A stretch of 15,100 nt of DNA from JBMYTN01 sp049604415 (GTDB lineage: Bacteria > Pseudomonadota > Alphaproteobacteria > Rhodospirillales > Rhodospirillaceae): NCBI GenBank assembly GCA_049604415.1, contig JBMYTN010000073.1, positions 1-15,100 on the forward strand, in the 5' to 3' direction. The notes under the pieces were generated by a model that saw only the letters and a program-made list of their open reading frames with translations, had not been told where the DNA came from and did not search any database. Below are positions 14,209 through 15,100 of the stretch, piece by piece. Each line of letters begins with the position of its first letter. Positions within the stretch are counted from its first letter, which is position 1. Position numbers and translations under genes: made by a program.

Positions 14209-14637
14209 ATGCAGTGTAACCAGTTCTATCCGGTTTTGATGACCGACCGGGTCGCCGAGACGGCCCGGTTTTACCAAGATCATTTCCGCTTCCAGCCGAC
14301 CTTCCAGGCCGATTGGTATGTGCATTTACAATCGGCGGAGGACCCGTCGGTCAACATCGCTGTGCTAGACCGCAGCCATGAGACGATCCCGGAGGCCCAG
14401 CGCCATACCAGCGCCAAAGGCTTGTTGATCAATTTTGAGGTCGCCGATGTGGATGCGGTTTACCAGCGCGCTTTAGACGCCAAACTGCCCATCCTCTTGG
14501 CCCTGCGCGATGAGCCCTTTGGTCAACGCCACTTCATCAGCCAGGACCCCAATGGGGTGATGCTGGATGTGATCACACCCATCCCACCCAGCCCGGAGTT
14601 CCTGGCGCAATACGCGCCCGAGGCGGTACCGGACTGA
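14209..14637 (+). CDS. VOC-family (glyoxalase/bleomycin-resistance fold) protein
   Basis: The product has 142 residues from ATG 14209, chosen because GGAAGGAA lies about ten bases upstream; the longer frame from 14155 runs through the operators. It is a single vicinal-oxygen-chelate unit: MQCNQFYPVLMTDRVAETARFYQDHFRFQPTFQADWYVHLQ at the start, LLINFEVADVDAVYQRALDAKLPILLALRDEPFGQRHFISQDPNGVMLDVITP in the second half. GQRHFISQDPNGVMLDVI is the usual end of such domains. Members bind drugs or act as metal-dependent dioxygenases, isomerases or lyases; here the substrate is unknown. Control by the divergent TetR suggests an inducible detoxification or resistance role. Its stop is 22 bp before the first CRISPR repeat. 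Confidence 0.88.
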   Translation: MQCNQFYPVLMTDRVAETARFYQDHFRFQPTFQADWYVHLQSAEDPSVNIAVLDRSHETIPEAQRHTSAKGLLINFEVADVDAVYQRALDAKLPILLALRDEPFGQRHFISQDPNGVMLDVITPIPPSPEFLAQYAPEAVPD

Positions 14638-14659
14638 AGCCCGAGGGGATTTGGGCCGC

Positions 14660-15100
14660 GGCTTATGGCCCCGCCCCACGCGGCCATGCTAGAGTACAAC
14701 AGCATCTGGATCCTCCAAGACCCAGGTTCCATGGCCCCGCCCCACGCGGCCATGCTAGAGTGCTGCTTCCCATCGCCAATGCACTGCGCGCGTTCCATGG
14801 CCCCGCCCCACGCGGCCATGCTAGAGTGGCTGATTTACTATTTCTGGGATGATATCGGTTCCATGGCCCCGCCCCACGCGGCCATGCTAGAGTCAGAAGG
14901 TACTGAATTTCCCCGTACCGATTGTTCCATGGCCCCGCCCCACGCGGCCATGCTAGAGTCGAAGGCCGGGACCTGTACCGTGAACACGTGTTCCATGGCC
15001 CCGCCCCACGCGGCCATGCTAGAGTGGCCGGATCGGTCATGGCCTCGTGGACCAGGTTCCATGGCCCCGCCCCACGCGGCCATGCTAGAGTATCACATCG
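14660..15100 (+). CRISPR. CRISPR array, 36-bp repeats and 30-bp spacers, runs off the window
   Basis: Seven repeats are visible, starting at 14660, 14726, 14792, 14858, 14924, 14990 and 15056, each 36 bp; the six complete spacers are all exactly 30 bp, and a seventh is cut by the window end. Repeats 2-7 are identical, beginning GTTCCATGG and ending TGCTAGAGT. Repeat 1 differs at bases 2-5. CATGGCC and GGCCATG inside the repeat can form a seven-pair hairpin. The 3' end, TG-C-TAGAGT, resembles an extended -10 box, as in II-C repeats that each drive one crRNA, which favours plus-strand transcription. There is no room for a leader on the left, so the acquisition end is probably to the right, outside the window. 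Confidence 0.99.

Noticed and set aside
15037..15046. Spacer 6 shares CATGGCCTCG with the anti-repeat
   Set aside because: Ten bases, likely chance; it does not extend on either side.
14663..15083. Minus-strand open frames with repeated PRGAGPWN or MAAWGGAME segments that look like repeat proteins
   Set aside because: They are translations of the CRISPR repeats; the 66-bp period keeps frames open by being a multiple of three.

Overview
The window looks like chromosomal DNA of a GC-rich alphaproteobacterium, probably of the Rhodospirillales. This rests on base composition, codon use, a tRNA-Val(GAC) and the gene families present; the genus cannot be named from sequence alone. All calls come from reading the DNA and its translations, and no database was searched.

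Left part (1-7313), mostly housekeeping. A minus-strand tRNA-Val is followed by an N-formylglutamate amidohydrolase-like gene that appears to have a leaderless promoter. Next is an 840-bp gap with no credible protein gene; it contains a strong minus-strand intrinsic terminator that may end a small RNA. A tight plus-strand run follows: an exported lytic transglycosylase, otsB, otsA and glk. OtsA makes trehalose-6-phosphate from UDP-glucose and glucose-6-phosphate, OtsB dephosphorylates it, and Glk supplies glucose-6-phosphate, so this is a compact trehalose and glucose-phosphate module. A YdcF-type (DUF218) gene converges on glk and shares its stop bases.

Middle (7314-9213). An unrecognised 281-residue protein and a class I SAM-dependent methyltransferase form a two-gene operon whose ribosome-binding site overlaps the upstream stop codon.

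Right part (9214-15100), a type II CRISPR-Cas locus with an unusual layout. cas9 encodes 1257 residues with all RuvC and HNH catalytic residues present, and looks II-C-like. It is not followed by cas1 and cas2. Instead there is an AT-rich patch of about 450 bp holding a 36-bp anti-repeat (the tracrRNA locus), a perfect 16-bp inverted repeat, a 12-bp hairpin, back-to-back -35-like boxes, and a 68-codon gene for a small single-pass membrane protein with a strong ribosome-binding site. After it come a divergent TetR-regulator/VOC-protein pair with two operator palindromes 30 bp apart, then a CRISPR array (36-bp repeats, 30-bp spacers) that starts 22 bp after the VOC gene and runs off the window. 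Each repeat ends in an extended -10-like sequence, as in II-C arrays that transcribe each crRNA from its own repeat.

The most interesting piece is the anti-repeat/small-protein patch at 13080-13530. The tracrRNA region shares a 16-nt inverted sequence with the leader of the small membrane-protein gene, and the anti-repeat can pair with itself. This suggests, but does not prove, a regulatory or accessory link between tracrRNA, Cas9 and the small protein. The orientation of tracrRNA (minus strand preferred) is not fully settled, and the competing evidence is given.
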